A stretch of DNA of 64,000 bases from Candidatus Hydrogenedentota bacterium (GCA_013359265.1 JABWCD010000005.1:1-64000); one strand, 5' to 3'. Shown: positions 27,736 through 39,677, numbered from the stretch's first letter. The notes: generated by a model from the sequence alone, not told the origin. Program-made: numbers and translations.

Positions 27736-28008
27736 CTACCGGATTTCCACCTCTGTGTGCGAAAACCTCGGCACGCTCCAGGTGACGTCAACGGTCTGGA
27801 CACGTGCGAGGGGCGGGCCTTCTCGACACCACGCCAAGAACGCCTCCAACAGCGCACGAGCACCGTCCAATTCCGCCTCGACGCTCCCGTCCCCCAAATT
27901 GCGCACCCATCCGGCAAGCCCGAGCTCCTGAGCTTTCCGATATGCAGCGTAACGAAACCCAACGCCTTGCACGCGCCCACGCACGACAACGTGCAGCCGC
28001 TCCGTCAC
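27736..28008 (-). CDS. acyP: Acylphosphatase
   Basis: 90 residues, the exact size of the family. It hydrolyses acyl-phosphates such as carbamoyl or 1,3-bisphosphoglycerate. The phosphate-binding signature VRGRVQGVGFR carries the catalytic Arg19, and GWVRNLGDGSVE carries Asn37. The start is GTG with GGAG 10 bases upstream; this ribosome site lies within the end of the HEAT gene, 6 bases before it, so the two are co-transcribed. Confidence 0.93.
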   Translation of the reverse strand: MTERLHVVVRGRVQGVGFRYAAYRKAQELGLAGWVRNLGDGSVEAELDGARALLEAFLAWCREGPPLARVQTVDVTWSVPRFSHTEVEIR

Positions 28009-28014
28009 GCTGCG

Positions 28015-29403
28015 TCAGCTCCGTTGCACGCGAAGCCGCTGGCCGTAGTCGTTATTCGCCACGGCCACCGCGGTCTGGCACGCCGTTACGACCGTCGCCG
28101 GGTCGTTGCTCGTCAAAACGGGCAATATCATCGGCAGGAACGCGTTGATGTCGAGGTCCGCGATCAGTTTGAGCGCCGTAATCTGCACGTTTGCGGACCC
28201 CTCGCGAATGACATCCTGAAGCACGCCCGCATTGGTCCTGTCGCCGGCCTTGATGAGCGCATGGGTCGCCTGCGCGCGCTGAATGAGCAGAGACTCGGAC
28301 GGGTCGCGCCGCTGGCCCAGCCAATCGCGCAGATACTGCATCGCTTTCACGTCGCCCTTCAGCGCGAGCACGCGCGCCGAGTCGAACTGGAGCGAAGGAA
28401 CTTCCATCAGTTCGTCCCGAAGCACGGCGCCGCCTTGCGGGTCGCCCAAATCGTGGAGCACCCAGGCAACGCGAAAGCGCGCCAAGCCTTCGGTATCCTT
28501 CAGTTTCATTTTCAGTTGTTGCGCGACGCTCTCGTCCCCAAGTTTGATGAGTCCTACGCATCCCGCTTCCGCCTTGTCCGGATTGCGGTCAACGGCCATT
28601 GCGATGAGCGTGGGGATGATGTCCTTGTCGCCCAAAGTCGAGAGGGCGCGCGCGGCCGGCGCGGAAATGTTTGCCGCGCGGTCTTGAATCATCAACCGGA
28701 GCTCGGGCATTACGGACCTGTCTTCCGTCAGCCCGGCGAGTTTCGCCGCGCTCGATTTCACAAGGCGGTCGCCGCTCGCGAGTCCATCCTGAATAATCGT
28801 CGGCGACGGAATGGGTTGGCCGGCGATGCTCAAATGGAGCGCGGCGGTGATTCCCGTACGCAGGTCATTTCCGTTGACGAGGGCGGTCAGATAGTCGATT
28901 GCCTGTTGCTTGGGCAGAATGCTCCCGCCGAGCGCCTCGCCCGGCACGTCTCCGGCCACGCCGCCCACCGCGAGGATTTCCGCCGTGTACATGCGCAAGG
29001 ACTGGTTGGCAACGCTCGCGTTGAACAGTTCGGTCGCGCGGACGAGCGCGCGCGATACGATTTCCTGTTGGTCGCTCGTCATGCCACGGTCCGCCATCAG
29101 ATCGACGGCGCGGACCTTCATCACTTCACCTTGCACCTGGATTTCCTGAACGTCAGCGACCCGGTAGCTCGTGACTTGTCCGGTCTGCGTGCGCACGGTC
29201 AGAATGCCGCCTTCCACCGCCACAACCTTGAGGTTTGGGTCTTTGGCGCCGCTTCCCTTCAACACGACCGTTACCAGCGTGTCCGTCCCGGCGATTGCAG
29301 ACAGACCGGCGCCTTTGCCGCCCACGACGGGTATCTGGGCGTGGCTGACGCTTACCAATAGAAATGGGACAAGCAGGGTCGTGACAATTCGCTTTATCTT
29401 CAT
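28015..29403 (-). CDS. Exported HEAT-repeat protein
   Basis: 462 residues. A signal peptide ends near SVSHAQ. A beta-rich stretch (about 25-100) is followed by helical HEAT-like repeats from about 105 to 460, with pairs such as APAARALSTLGDKDIIPTL and AEAGCVGLIKLGDESVAQQL. HEAT solenoids bind other proteins; no active site is visible. ATG 29403 has GGAG 6 bases upstream and is preferred over an ATG four codons earlier. It precedes the acylphosphatase on one transcript. Confidence 0.78.
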   Translation of the reverse strand: MKIKRIVTTLLVPFLLVSVSHAQIPVVGGKGAGLSAIAGTDTLVTVVLKGSGAKDPNLKVVAVEGGILTVRTQTGQVTSYRVADVQEIQVQGEVMKVRAVDLMADRGMTSDQQEIVSRALVRATELFNASVANQSLRMYTAEILAVGGVAGDVPGEALGGSILPKQQAIDYLTALVNGNDLRTGITAALHLSIAGQPIPSPTIIQDGLASGDRLVKSSAAKLAGLTEDRSVMPELRLMIQDRAANISAPAARALSTLGDKDIIPTLIAMAVDRNPDKAEAGCVGLIKLGDESVAQQLKMKLKDTEGLARFRVAWVLHDLGDPQGGAVLRDELMEVPSLQFDSARVLALKGDVKAMQYLRDWLGQRRDPSESLLIQRAQATHALIKAGDRTNAGVLQDVIREGSANVQITALKLIADLDINAFLPMILPVLTSNDPATVVTACQTAVAVANNDYGQRLRVQRS

Positions 29404-29430
29404 GGGAGTCTCCAAATGGTCAGTAAGCGC

Positions 29431-30678
29431 CTAGTGTAGTTCAAAGTGCTCATCGTGGATCAAGCGGTCGAGGAACTTCTTCGCCGCGTCCAACGATGGC
29501 ACAAGCGGATTGATCGTCAAGGCCTGGAGCGCGCATTCATATGACTTGTGCCGTACGGCCTCGATCGTCAGGCGGTCGCTCTCCTTCAGCGCGATGAACA
29601 GGCCGCGCAGAAAACGCGGGCAGCTCCCGACTTTGCGCGGTTTTTGCCCCTTCTTGCTGAGTTCTACGGGAATCTCGACGCTGCAATCGTCCGGCAAATC
29701 GCGAATAGCCCCATCGTTCCTCACGCACAGGATCGTCTCGTGTTCCTTCTTGTCCTCGAGCGTCTGAATCAGCGGCACAATCGTTTCCTCGTACCACACG
29801 GCGTTCCGCGCCCGGGTCAACTCCGGTATCTCGCAGAGTCCGTTCTGCTGGTACAGACGAAGAATCTGTTGCTCGGCTTCATGCAATACTTCGGCGCGAA
29901 AGCGCGCGCACGCCTGCTGGCGCTTGAGAATCTCGTCCTGATGGAAAAACAGGCTGACCGTGCGGACCGGAATCATCCGGAACAACTCGATGAGGCCGTA
30001 GTCGAACCCGTCGTTCGCGTCGTGTTCCAATCGCTCGAGCAGTCGCGTCATGTGGCTGCGGCCCTCGATCTTAACGTCTTGAATCCACCCGAAATGGTTC
30101 AGGCCGATGTAGTCCACTTGCAACTGCTGCGGGTCGAGACGCAACACGGACGCAACGGACTTGACCGTTGTGCCCGGCAGATCGCACACGCCAAGCACGT
30201 TCAATTTCGAGTGCTTCACGAGCGCCTCGACCAGCACGCCCATCGGGTTCGTAAGATTGATGAACACCGCATCGGGATTGGTTTCTTCGATCGTCGCGGC
30301 TATTTGCAGCACGACCGGAAGGGTCCGCATCGCATTGGCGAAGCCGCCCGCGCCAAGGCTCTCGTCGCCAATCATACCTTGCCGCGGCGGCAACTTTTCG
30401 TCGCGCACACGCGCCGGCATTCCCCCAACGCGGATGTGGTTCACGATGTAACGCGCACCGGAGACTGCCAGCTTCAGGTCCGTGGCAGGAACAACCTTCG
30501 TGGGGAACCCGCTCCGATCGATCAGCCGCTGGCAAAACTTCGCGACGACCGGCAGCTTGTTCCCCGGGCGCCCGTACAAGACGATCTCGCGGACGTTGAC
30601 ATTGTGCGATACAAGGGACAGCACGAACTCGGGCGTGTACACGCTGCTGCCGCCAAGGACTGTAATCCGATCAATCAC
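29431..30678 (-). CDS. GH4-family glycosidase (6-phospho-glucosidase/alpha-galactosidase type)
   Basis: 415 residues, GTG start in a GTGA overlap with the PHP gene. GH4 enzymes cleave glycosides by an NAD- and metal-dependent oxidation/elimination route. The NAD fold starts at residue 5 (VLGGSSVYTPEF). Further family marks are NHIRVGG, INLTNPMG, VCDLPG (metal Cys) and GLNHFGW (metal His). The overall length and order match the 6-phospho-beta-glucosidase branch, but lack of a PTS system nearby leaves the substrate open. Confidence 0.87.
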   Translation of the reverse strand: MIDRITVLGGSSVYTPEFVLSLVSHNVNVREIVLYGRPGNKLPVVAKFCQRLIDRSGFPTKVVPATDLKLAVSGARYIVNHIRVGGMPARVRDEKLPPRQGMIGDESLGAGGFANAMRTLPVVLQIAATIEETNPDAVFINLTNPMGVLVEALVKHSKLNVLGVCDLPGTTVKSVASVLRLDPQQLQVDYIGLNHFGWIQDVKIEGRSHMTRLLERLEHDANDGFDYGLIELFRMIPVRTVSLFFHQDEILKRQQACARFRAEVLHEAEQQILRLYQQNGLCEIPELTRARNAVWYEETIVPLIQTLEDKKEHETILCVRNDGAIRDLPDDCSVEIPVELSKKGQKPRKVGSCPRFLRGLFIALKESDRLTIEAVRHKSYECALQALTINPLVPSLDAAKKFLDRLIHDEHFELH

Positions 30679-31379
30679 GGGGTGGCGTCCTTGTCGCGTT
30701 TGCCGAGCAGGTACTCTTCGGTGAGTCCGGTAAGCGCGCCGGCGACCGCCCGCGCCGCGCGTACGATTTTGCGCGGCTGGGTCTCCACCTCGACCCGGCC
30801 CGCGCGTATCGCGTCGAGCACGCCCTCGATCGTCGGCTCCGCGGTAATCCACGAGAACGTCGAATCGTCGTACGGCAGCCAGTGCGTGTCCGACGTGCCA
30901 ATCATCGGAAGACCGTGCGCCTTCGCGGCGGATTCCGCCCAACGGTTCGGATTCACGGCGCGAAAATACAGGCTGCAATACTCGACCGCGTCAAACAGGT
31001 CGATGTTCCGCGTGAAATCCGACAGCAAACTGTGCGGCGCGGGATAATACGGGTGCGGCGCAATAAACACGGCGCCGCGCCTGCCGAGCGCGCGAAACTC
31101 CTGAAACGTGTGCGCGGCCAGGTGCTCCGGCGCGGGATTCAGAATGATGACGTGCTTGCCTTCGATGAACTTCTCGATCCCGGGGACCAGCAAGACGCCC
31201 TGCCGGCGCGCCACGTCGGACAGGTATTCGCAGTACACGTTCAGTTCGTGACAGGTGATCGCAAGGACGCGAACGCCCGCGGCGGCGACCGCGTCGATGA
31301 GCATTTCCGCGGAATACTCCAGCCGATCGAACGGATCGTCGGCGGTGTGCGTGTGCAAGTCTGCTTTTAGCCGTTCCAT
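30675..31379 (-). CDS. PHP-domain metal-dependent phosphoesterase
   Basis: 234 residues. PHP hydrolases bind two or three metals through clustered His/Asp. Here DLHTHT near residue 6 is the first motif; HEL, the APHPYY segment and GTSDTHW at about 180 supply the rest. The fold and size fit the small YciV-like or histidinol-phosphatase-like group. Start ATG 31379 puts the DLHTHT motif at the usual place; ATG 31400 is an alternative. Coupled by overlap to the GH4 gene, so a shared sugar-phosphate pathway is plausible. Confidence 0.85.
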   Translation of the reverse strand: MERLKADLHTHTADDPFDRLEYSAEMLIDAVAAAGVRVLAITCHELNVYCEYLSDVARRQGVLLVPGIEKFIEGKHVIILNPAPEHLAAHTFQEFRALGRRGAVFIAPHPYYPAPHSLLSDFTRNIDLFDAVEYCSLYFRAVNPNRWAESAAKAHGLPMIGTSDTHWLPYDDSTFSWITAEPTIEGVLDAIRAGRVEVETQPRKIVRAARAVAGALTGLTEEYLLGKRDKDATP

Positions 31380-31551
31380 GTGCGAACCCAGCTTCCGCAT
31401 GCGTCCCGTGCGGAATCCCAAAAGCGGTTTCGTTCAGCCTCGTCCGTCGCGCCAACAACCCCGAATGCGCCGTGTCGATGATAGCAACGGCGATACATAG
31501 GTTCAACGCATTTTGAAGTATCATGGTCGGAGTCGATGAGGAGGTCAAAAA

Positions 31552-32778
31552 ATGGTTGACGCGATTCTGCGTGCGGTAGGAACGGCCTGCATCGTTTCAT
31601 GTTCCGTGTGGGCGGCGGCGGGGCCAACGGAAAAGTCCGGGCCCTGCGTTGTCCTCGCGTACGACGACACCGGCGACTTCGGTCCGGCAACTCCCGGAAC
31701 GAAGACATCGGGTTGGCAAGAGGCCATCGACTATTGCGTCGCAAACGCCCGCGACCTCTACGTGAAAGGCGGATTCGGCGGGCGCACGCCCATCTATCAC
31801 ATCGATTCGACGATCACAATTCCCGCTGCGCAGGATTTTCGTATCGACGGCGGCATTTATGTCATCAACTTCAAAGGCCCGGACCCGTCCGTGGACGCGA
31901 TGCGCATTGACTCGGCAATGAACTGCGAGTATCACCTGGGATTGATCGTGTACGGCGGCACCGGCGCCGGGCTGCGCATCAAGCCCGAGAAGCCGGTTCC
32001 TATCGACGGGTTCCCCGTAGTCATCGAAACGCAGATAAACAGTCAGGGTATTGCCGACCCGCATCCGTTCTCGCCCGGACCGCGCGAAGCGGGGACCGGG
32101 CTGATCGTTGACGCCAGCGTCGCGGGCGTGAACTACACGAAGATGTATTTCGCAAGCATTCTCAATTTCAAGCAATGCATCGCAATCGGCGGCGAAAAGG
32201 GCGTCTACACCAACGACTTCACGTGCGACCACCTGCATTCGAACGCGCACGGCAGCCTGCTCGCGTCAATCGACCGATCGGCGAACTGCAACACGTTTCG
32301 CTTTGGCATCGGGGTTGACCAGGGCGCCACGGACGTACGTGGGATCGAACTTCACGGGTACAGGAATGGAATCGAACTGGGCTCGCGCGGCGGCGGCTTC
32401 GCTGCGGGCAAGGAACTGATCCTCGGCCCCACGGCCGAAGGAAACCAAATCAACGTGCGCACGCATCAGGATGCGCTCGCCATCGTCTCGGACGAGGCGG
32501 AACGTCCCACGAACCAGCTCACCTGGGCCGGACCGCCAGCGCCCGTACGGAACGTGAAAGGCGAAGCGGGGAAGTGGACCTACACCCAGCGGCTCGTTCC
32601 GGCTACCGTCATGTTGACCAACGGCGCGACGGCCAAGGTGTCGCTGCTGCGGGGCAGCGACGCCGCTGCAATCGCGTCGCCGCACCAACGCGATATCACG
32701 ATGAGTGTCGGGGACCAGTTGGTGATCGAGAGCGACGCCGCGCCGGAATTGCGCGTAATCCCGATCAAATCCCGGTAG
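31552..32778 (+). CDS. Secreted right-handed beta-helix-like protein
   Basis: 408 residues with signal peptide (about 1-23) and a strong GGAGGT ribosome site. Residues about 35-330 resemble pectate-lyase/glycosidase-like beta-helix proteins: IDSTITIPAAQDFRIDGG, repeated short hydrophobic/Gly turns and Asn-rich ladders. The C-terminal 70 residues look like a separate small beta domain. No catalytic residues can be assigned. A polysaccharide-binding or -cleaving role outside the cell fits the fold. Confidence 0.65.
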   Translation: MVDAILRAVGTACIVSCSVWAAAGPTEKSGPCVVLAYDDTGDFGPATPGTKTSGWQEAIDYCVANARDLYVKGGFGGRTPIYHIDSTITIPAAQDFRIDGGIYVINFKGPDPSVDAMRIDSAMNCEYHLGLIVYGGTGAGLRIKPEKPVPIDGFPVVIETQINSQGIADPHPFSPGPREAGTGLIVDASVAGVNYTKMYFASILNFKQCIAIGGEKGVYTNDFTCDHLHSNAHGSLLASIDRSANCNTFRFGIGVDQGATDVRGIELHGYRNGIELGSRGGGFAAGKELILGPTAEGNQINVRTHQDALAIVSDEAERPTNQLTWAGPPAPVRNVKGEAGKWTYTQRLVPATVMLTNGATAKVSLLRGSDAAAIASPHQRDITMSVGDQLVIESDAAPELRVIPIKSR

Positions 32779-35484
<2,706 letters not shown>

Positions 35485-35604
35485 CCCGGACGCCGCGCGC
35501 GGCATGGCGATGCGTTTTGGCCTTTCCTGGCCCGGTGCGAATTGTGGCGGCACGGAGCGGCACACTCCGGCTGTCTTGGAAGTGTCGTTGGCGAAGCAGT
35601 AACA

Positions 35605-36351
35605 ATGGGCGAAGATGTCAGCTTCCGGCGATCCGGAATCCTCCCGCTTTGGACGAACGTGCGGACGCGTTGCGTCCTGCCTGAACTCATGGATCGTCAG
35701 GACCTCGACCCGCGCCAGCGAACCCAGGCGCTCGCGGGCCTGCGCCGAATCAATCGCCTCAGCCTCACCTCGCGACATATCTGGCATCCCGTTCGCGCGT
35801 TCGCGCGTGCCGTGAATCGGCCCGTGCGCCTGCTCGATCTCGCATCCGGCGGAGGCGACGTTGTATTGGACTTGGCCCGCTTCGCCAGACACGAAGGCAT
35901 TTCGGTCGCGGTGAGTGGGTGCGACCTCAATCCTGAAGCCGTGGCGCACGCAAACGAACGCGCCCGCCGCGTAGACATTGACGCGTCCTTCTTCGTGCAC
36001 GATGTCCTCGCCGATCCCCTGCCCGCCGGCTTTGACGTAATCACGAATTCGCTCTTCATGCACCATTTCGAGATCGATCGCGCCGTTCGGATTCTGAAAT
36101 CCATTCGCGGTGCGGAACCAAAGCTCGTCGTGATAAGCGATCTCGAACGCGGCACCCCGGGGTTCCTGCTCGCGCATCTCGCATGCCAATTCCTGACGCG
36201 CAGTTACGTCGTGCATTACGATGGCCCGCGCTCGGTCGCGGCTGCATTTACCATCGAGGAATTCGGCGCCGCCGCAAACGCTGCCGGCTTTGACGGACAC
36301 CGTATTCGTAGAACTTGGCCGTTTCGTTTTCTCTTCACGTGGGAGGCATGA
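35605..36351 (+). CDS. SAM-dependent methyltransferase of the type III PKS operon
   Basis: 248 residues. The SAM-binding motif I reads LLDLASGGGD, with the acidic end of strand 2 in SGCDLNPE and a motif IV-like DVITNSLFMHH. Class I Rossmann fold, cytosolic. ATG 35605 is chosen; an upstream in-frame start is possible. Its stop overlaps the next start (ATGA). Together with the FAD reductase and the polyketide synthase it likely methylates the polyketide or a related phenolic lipid. Confidence 0.85.
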   Translation: MGEDVSFRRSGILPLWTNVRTRCVLPELMDRQDLDPRQRTQALAGLRRINRLSLTSRHIWHPVRAFARAVNRPVRLLDLASGGGDVVLDLARFARHEGISVAVSGCDLNPEAVAHANERARRVDIDASFFVHDVLADPLPAGFDVITNSLFMHHFEIDRAVRILKSIRGAEPKLVVISDLERGTPGFLLAHLACQFLTRSYVVHYDGPRSVAAAFTIEEFGAAANAAGFDGHRIRRTWPFRFLFTWEA

Positions 36352-37535
36352 TGGAATCGATGGAATCGACAATATCGCTCGATCAGGCGTCGCAGTCCAT
36401 GTGGGACGTCATCGCTATCGGCGCGGGGTGCTCCGGGACCATCGCCGCGCGCGAACTGGCGCGGACTGGCGCCCGCGTGCTACTCGTCGACAAATCCAAC
36501 TTCCCCCGCTATAAAGTGTGTGGCTGTTGCATCAATCAGGCCGCGCAGCGCGCGCTGGCTTCCATCGGCCTGCACAGTGTTTTATCGCGCGAACGCGCAG
36601 TCGTCGCCAATACCTTCGATGTTCGTTTCGATGGGGTGCACGCGAGTTTTCCGCTCCCGTCGTACGCGATTCTGTCGCGGGAGCGATTTGACGCCGCGCT
36701 CGTCCGCGAAGCGATACGCGCGGGAGCGGAGTTTCTGTCCGGCGTTCAGGCCACGCTGCAATCGACCGAAGACACGTTGCGGACCGTGACCTTGCGCCAC
36801 GGCAACAACGTAGCCACTGCCAGCGTGTCGATCGTAATTCTCGCCGACGGTTTGGGCAGTCGTCTGCTCCGCGCCACCGACGATTTCGATTCGCCGCCCG
36901 CGGCCACGTCCCGCATCGGCATGGGCGCGGTTTCGGTCGCCGCTCCGACGGATTACCGGCCCGGTACCGTCTACATGGCCTGCGCGCAGCACGGCTACCT
37001 GGGCGCGTGCCGGCGGGAAGACGGACGCTTGACGCTCGCCGCGGCGTGCGATGCCGGCTTTGTGCGCGAATGCGGCGGCCTATCCGGTGCGGCACGCGCT
37101 ATCTTATCCGATGCGGGCTATCCCTCGATTCCCGACATCGACGAGATATCGTGGAAAGGCACGCCCGCGCTGACGCGAAACGCCTCGACCGCCGCCGCGC
37201 ACCGCGCGTTCGTTGTCGGCGACGCGGCGGGATATGTCGAGCCGTTTACCGGCGAGGGAATGAAATGGGCCATCGAGTCGGCCATCGCGCTGGCGCCGAT
37301 TGCGCGGCAGGCCTTGGAGCGTTACGAATCGCGCTACGAACACGATTGGATCGCCGCGCGGCAACGCATCGTTACAAATCGCGCCGCGGTTTGCCGGATC
37401 GTTGCCGCCTCCCTCCGATATCCGGCACTGGTCAAGACTGCGCTTCGAGTGTTGGAGGTGGCGCCCGTGGCCGCTGTCCCGTTCGTGCGCAGGCTCAACG
37501 CGCCGCAACCGGCGCAGAAAGAAGTTGTGCTGTGA
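36348..37535 (+). CDS. FAD-dependent oxidoreductase (geranylgeranyl-reductase-like)
   Basis: 395 residues. The N-terminal dinucleotide motif is AIGAGCSGTIAARELA, followed by an RYKVCGCCIN segment where related reductases also have Cys. The second FAD motif VGDAAGYVEPFTGEGM lies near residue 300. This is the layout of the geranylgeranyl reductase/halogenase-like group that reduces or hydroxylates lipid and aromatic substrates. It overlaps both neighbours (ATGA upstream, GTGA downstream), so it is part of the polyketide operon and likely tailors its product. Confidence 0.87.
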   Translation: MMESMESTISLDQASQSMWDVIAIGAGCSGTIAARELARTGARVLLVDKSNFPRYKVCGCCINQAAQRALASIGLHSVLSRERAVVANTFDVRFDGVHASFPLPSYAILSRERFDAALVREAIRAGAEFLSGVQATLQSTEDTLRTVTLRHGNNVATASVSIVILADGLGSRLLRATDDFDSPPAATSRIGMGAVSVAAPTDYRPGTVYMACAQHGYLGACRREDGRLTLAAACDAGFVRECGGLSGAARAILSDAGYPSIPDIDEISWKGTPALTRNASTAAAHRAFVVGDAAGYVEPFTGEGMKWAIESAIALAPIARQALERYESRYEHDWIAARQRIVTNRAAVCRIVAASLRYPALVKTALRVLEVAPVAAVPFVRRLNAPQPAQKEVVL

Positions 37536-38623
37536 GTCAGTTTGCCATCATGGGACAAGGCACGGCGTTGCCGGAGCATTCCATCGGGATCGACGAGTCG
37601 CTGGTCTACGCCGCAAAAGCGTTCGAGGCGACGGGCGAACAGGAACGCCAGTTGAAGCTCTTGTACAAGATGACCGGTGTTCAGCGCCGTCATACCTGCG
37701 TGCTGTGCGCGCCGGAAGGCCAACCCGACCGGCAACCGTTCTTTCCCGAACCGAACGGCGCCATGCGCCAAGGTCCATCCATCCGAGCGCGCATGGAGAA
37801 GTATGAAAACGATTCGTTGCCGTTGGCGGTCGAGGCATCGCGAAAGGCGCTCGATCAATCGGGCGTGGACCCGTTGGCCATCACGCATTTGGTCACCGTA
37901 TCGTGCAGCGGGTTCGCCGCGCCCGGCGTCGATATCGGGCTCATCAAAACGCTTGGCCTGCCGACCACGTGCCAACGCACGCACGTGGGCTTCATGGGGT
38001 GTCACGGCGCGCTGAATGGACTGCGCGTCGCGCGCGGTTTCGTCGAGAGCGATCCCAGTGCGCGCGTGCTGCTGTGCGCGGTGGAACTGTGCAGTCTTCA
38101 TTACCACTATGGCTGGAACCCGCAACAAATTGTGGCGAACGCGTTGTTTGCCGATGGCTCCGCCGCCGTCGTCGGCGGCGCCGCAAACGGCAACGACGAT
38201 GCGTGGCGCATCGGCGGCACCGGTTCGTGTCTCGTGCCCGATTCCGAAGACGCGATGACCTGGCGGATCGGCAACAACGGTTTTATCATGTCGCTTTCCT
38301 CGCGCGTGCCCGAATTGATTGGCAGCCACCTGCGCCCGTGGATGGAATCGTGGCTGAAACAGCAACGGCTCGCGTTGAGCGATGTCAAGTCGTGGGCGGT
38401 CCATCCCGGCGGCCCGCGCATCCTCGGCTCGGTCGTGAAAGCGCTCGACCTCGCGAAAGACGCCGTCGACGTGTCGCGCGAAGTGCTTCGCGATCACGGC
38501 AACATGTCTTCGCCGACGATTCTTTTTATACTGAAACGGTTACGCGATGCCAATGCTCCACGACCGTGTGTAGCTCTTGGCTTTGGGCCCGGACTTGTAG
38601 CCGAAGCGTCACTCTTCGTTTAG
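37532..38623 (+). CDS. Type III polyketide synthase (chalcone/stilbene synthase family)
   Basis: 363 residues, GTG start. Type III synthases extend an acyl-CoA with malonyl-CoA and cyclise it, often giving alkyl-resorcinols or pyrones in bacteria. The triad is complete: Cys157 in FMGCHG, His291 in AVHPGGP and Asn324 in DHGNMSSP. It is the last gene of the operon with a methyltransferase and an FAD oxidoreductase. Its TAG stop shares bases with the TAA of the STAS gene on the other strand. Confidence 0.95.
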   Translation: MSQFAIMGQGTALPEHSIGIDESLVYAAKAFEATGEQERQLKLLYKMTGVQRRHTCVLCAPEGQPDRQPFFPEPNGAMRQGPSIRARMEKYENDSLPLAVEASRKALDQSGVDPLAITHLVTVSCSGFAAPGVDIGLIKTLGLPTTCQRTHVGFMGCHGALNGLRVARGFVESDPSARVLLCAVELCSLHYHYGWNPQQIVANALFADGSAAVVGGAANGNDDAWRIGGTGSCLVPDSEDAMTWRIGNNGFIMSLSSRVPELIGSHLRPWMESWLKQQRLALSDVKSWAVHPGGPRILGSVVKALDLAKDAVDVSREVLRDHGNMSSPTILFILKRLRDANAPRPCVALGFGPGLVAEASLFV

Positions 38624-38892
38624 TCGGGAGATTTGCTCTCGCGAATTAGCGACCCGATGTACATGGATGAGTTGTTTACTTGCGTCCCGAGGGTTTGAAG
38701 TCGCTTCACAAGTTGAACGCCGGCATCGTCCATGAACGATACTCCGGCGAGGTCCATCCGGAGCGGCTTTCCCTCGCGCAGGATTAACGCCGTCAGGCGA
38801 TCGAGTTCGGCGACCGACTCGCCGACAAGCTTTCCCTCGACCACTAGGGGAATTCCGTCCCAATCGCTATCATCCAACGTAATGCGTAACAT
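38620..38892 (-). CDS. STAS-domain protein (anti-sigma antagonist-like)
   Basis: 90 residues, one STAS fold. The region MDLAGVSFMDDAGVQLVKRL matches the SpoIIAA-type loop and helix, but the phosphorylatable Ser of anti-sigma antagonists (usual D-S-[ST]G) is replaced by D-D-A-G (Asp54-Asp55 region), so it may not be a phospho-switch. It lies 46 bases after the ECF sigma gene on the same strand. A regulator of sigma activity is likely by context. Confidence 0.8.
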   Translation of the reverse strand: MLRITLDDSDWDGIPLVVEGKLVGESVAELDRLTALILREGKPLRMDLAGVSFMDDAGVQLVKRLQTLGTQVNNSSMYIGSLIRESKSPD

Positions 38893-38938
38893 GGGTTATT
38901 CCGGTTGGTTATGTGTGCCGCGAAGAAATTCGAGTTAC

Positions 38939-39577
38939 CTACGGCATGGCGGCTGATGGGAGTTCCGTGGAGCGCGCGCGCCTGCTTTGCCGACGTTCCG
39001 CGATGATGCCGCAACGCTTTGCGTAGTCAATTAAGTCCGTGCGTAGTTTGGCACGGCCACGGGATAGGTGCGTCATTACGGTTCCCACGGGCATGCGCAA
39101 GATGTCCCCGATCTCTTGATACGAAAGCCCGTCACTAGACCGCAGCAAGATGCAGGATCGCTCGGCCGGGGACAGCCGCTTGAACGCGAGGATCACCTCG
39201 TCTCCACAGTGTTCGAGAAACCCCGTCGGATCATCGAGCACGTCCGCATACTCAGGTCGCTCGCGCACGCAAAGAACATGGGGATCGACTTCGTCCAACG
39301 GCTTTGCGGCGCGTCCGGCTTCGCGATTTGCCACGTAACATTTGTTCACGAGAATTCGATACATCCACGCACGGAAGTTGGTGCCCGGGGTGAAATTGTG
39401 GTAGTTCTCGAAGCCGGATAGAACGGCCGATTGGAAGACATCATCGGTCATTTGGGGATTCCACAAGGTCCTCGCGGCAAACCGATAGAATTCGTGCCGG
39501 TACTTCTCGACATGCTCCAAGAATTCGTGCGCTCTCGAGCTGTCGGTTCGTTCATCGGTTGCTGTCGTGCTCCGCAT
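38939..39577 (-). CDS. ECF-type RNA polymerase sigma factor
   Basis: 212 residues. Region 2 covers about 20-95, with FYRFAARTLWN and the core-binding NFRAWMYRILVNKCY; region 4 covers about 120-190, with RLSPAERSCILLRSSDGLSYQEIGDIL and the HTH VGTVMTHLSRGRAKL. No N-terminal region 1 is present. ATG 39577 has GGGGAG 8 bases upstream and is preferred over the GTG three codons earlier. A near-perfect sigma-54 promoter lies about 75 bases upstream, so a sigma-54 signal appears to feed this alternative sigma. No anti-sigma gene is adjacent. Confidence 0.92.
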   Translation of the reverse strand: MRSTTATDERTDSSRAHEFLEHVEKYRHEFYRFAARTLWNPQMTDDVFQSAVLSGFENYHNFTPGTNFRAWMYRILVNKCYVANREAGRAAKPLDEVDPHVLCVRERPEYADVLDDPTGFLEHCGDEVILAFKRLSPAERSCILLRSSDGLSYQEIGDILRMPVGTVMTHLSRGRAKLRTDLIDYAKRCGIIAERRQSRRARSTELPSAAMP

Positions 39578-39661
39578 TGGCGTCACTCCCCAACGTGATA
39601 CTCACCCAACTTGGCTTTGATGGCTTTTACGTTCAATTTGCCGTTGAACGCATGCACAGAA

Positions 39662-39677
39662 AGCACGACGCGTGCCA
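39662..39677 (-). promoter_or_regulatory. Sigma-54 (-24/-12) promoter for the ECF sigma gene
   Basis: On the minus strand TGGCACGCGTCGTGCT fits TGGCACGNNNNTTGCW, with GG at 39676-39675 and GC at 39664-39663, ten bases apart. It is closer to consensus than the site at 25430. Start of transcription is expected near 39651, giving a 74-base leader. The gene just upstream encodes a sigma-54 activator. Confidence 0.7.

Noticed and set aside
27562-29361. 599-residue plus-strand open frame
   Set aside because: Antisense to the acylphosphatase and HEAT genes; long only because of high GC, with no domain.
29548-31047. 499-residue plus-strand open frame
   Set aside because: Antisense shadow of the GH4 and PHP genes, which have clear motifs.
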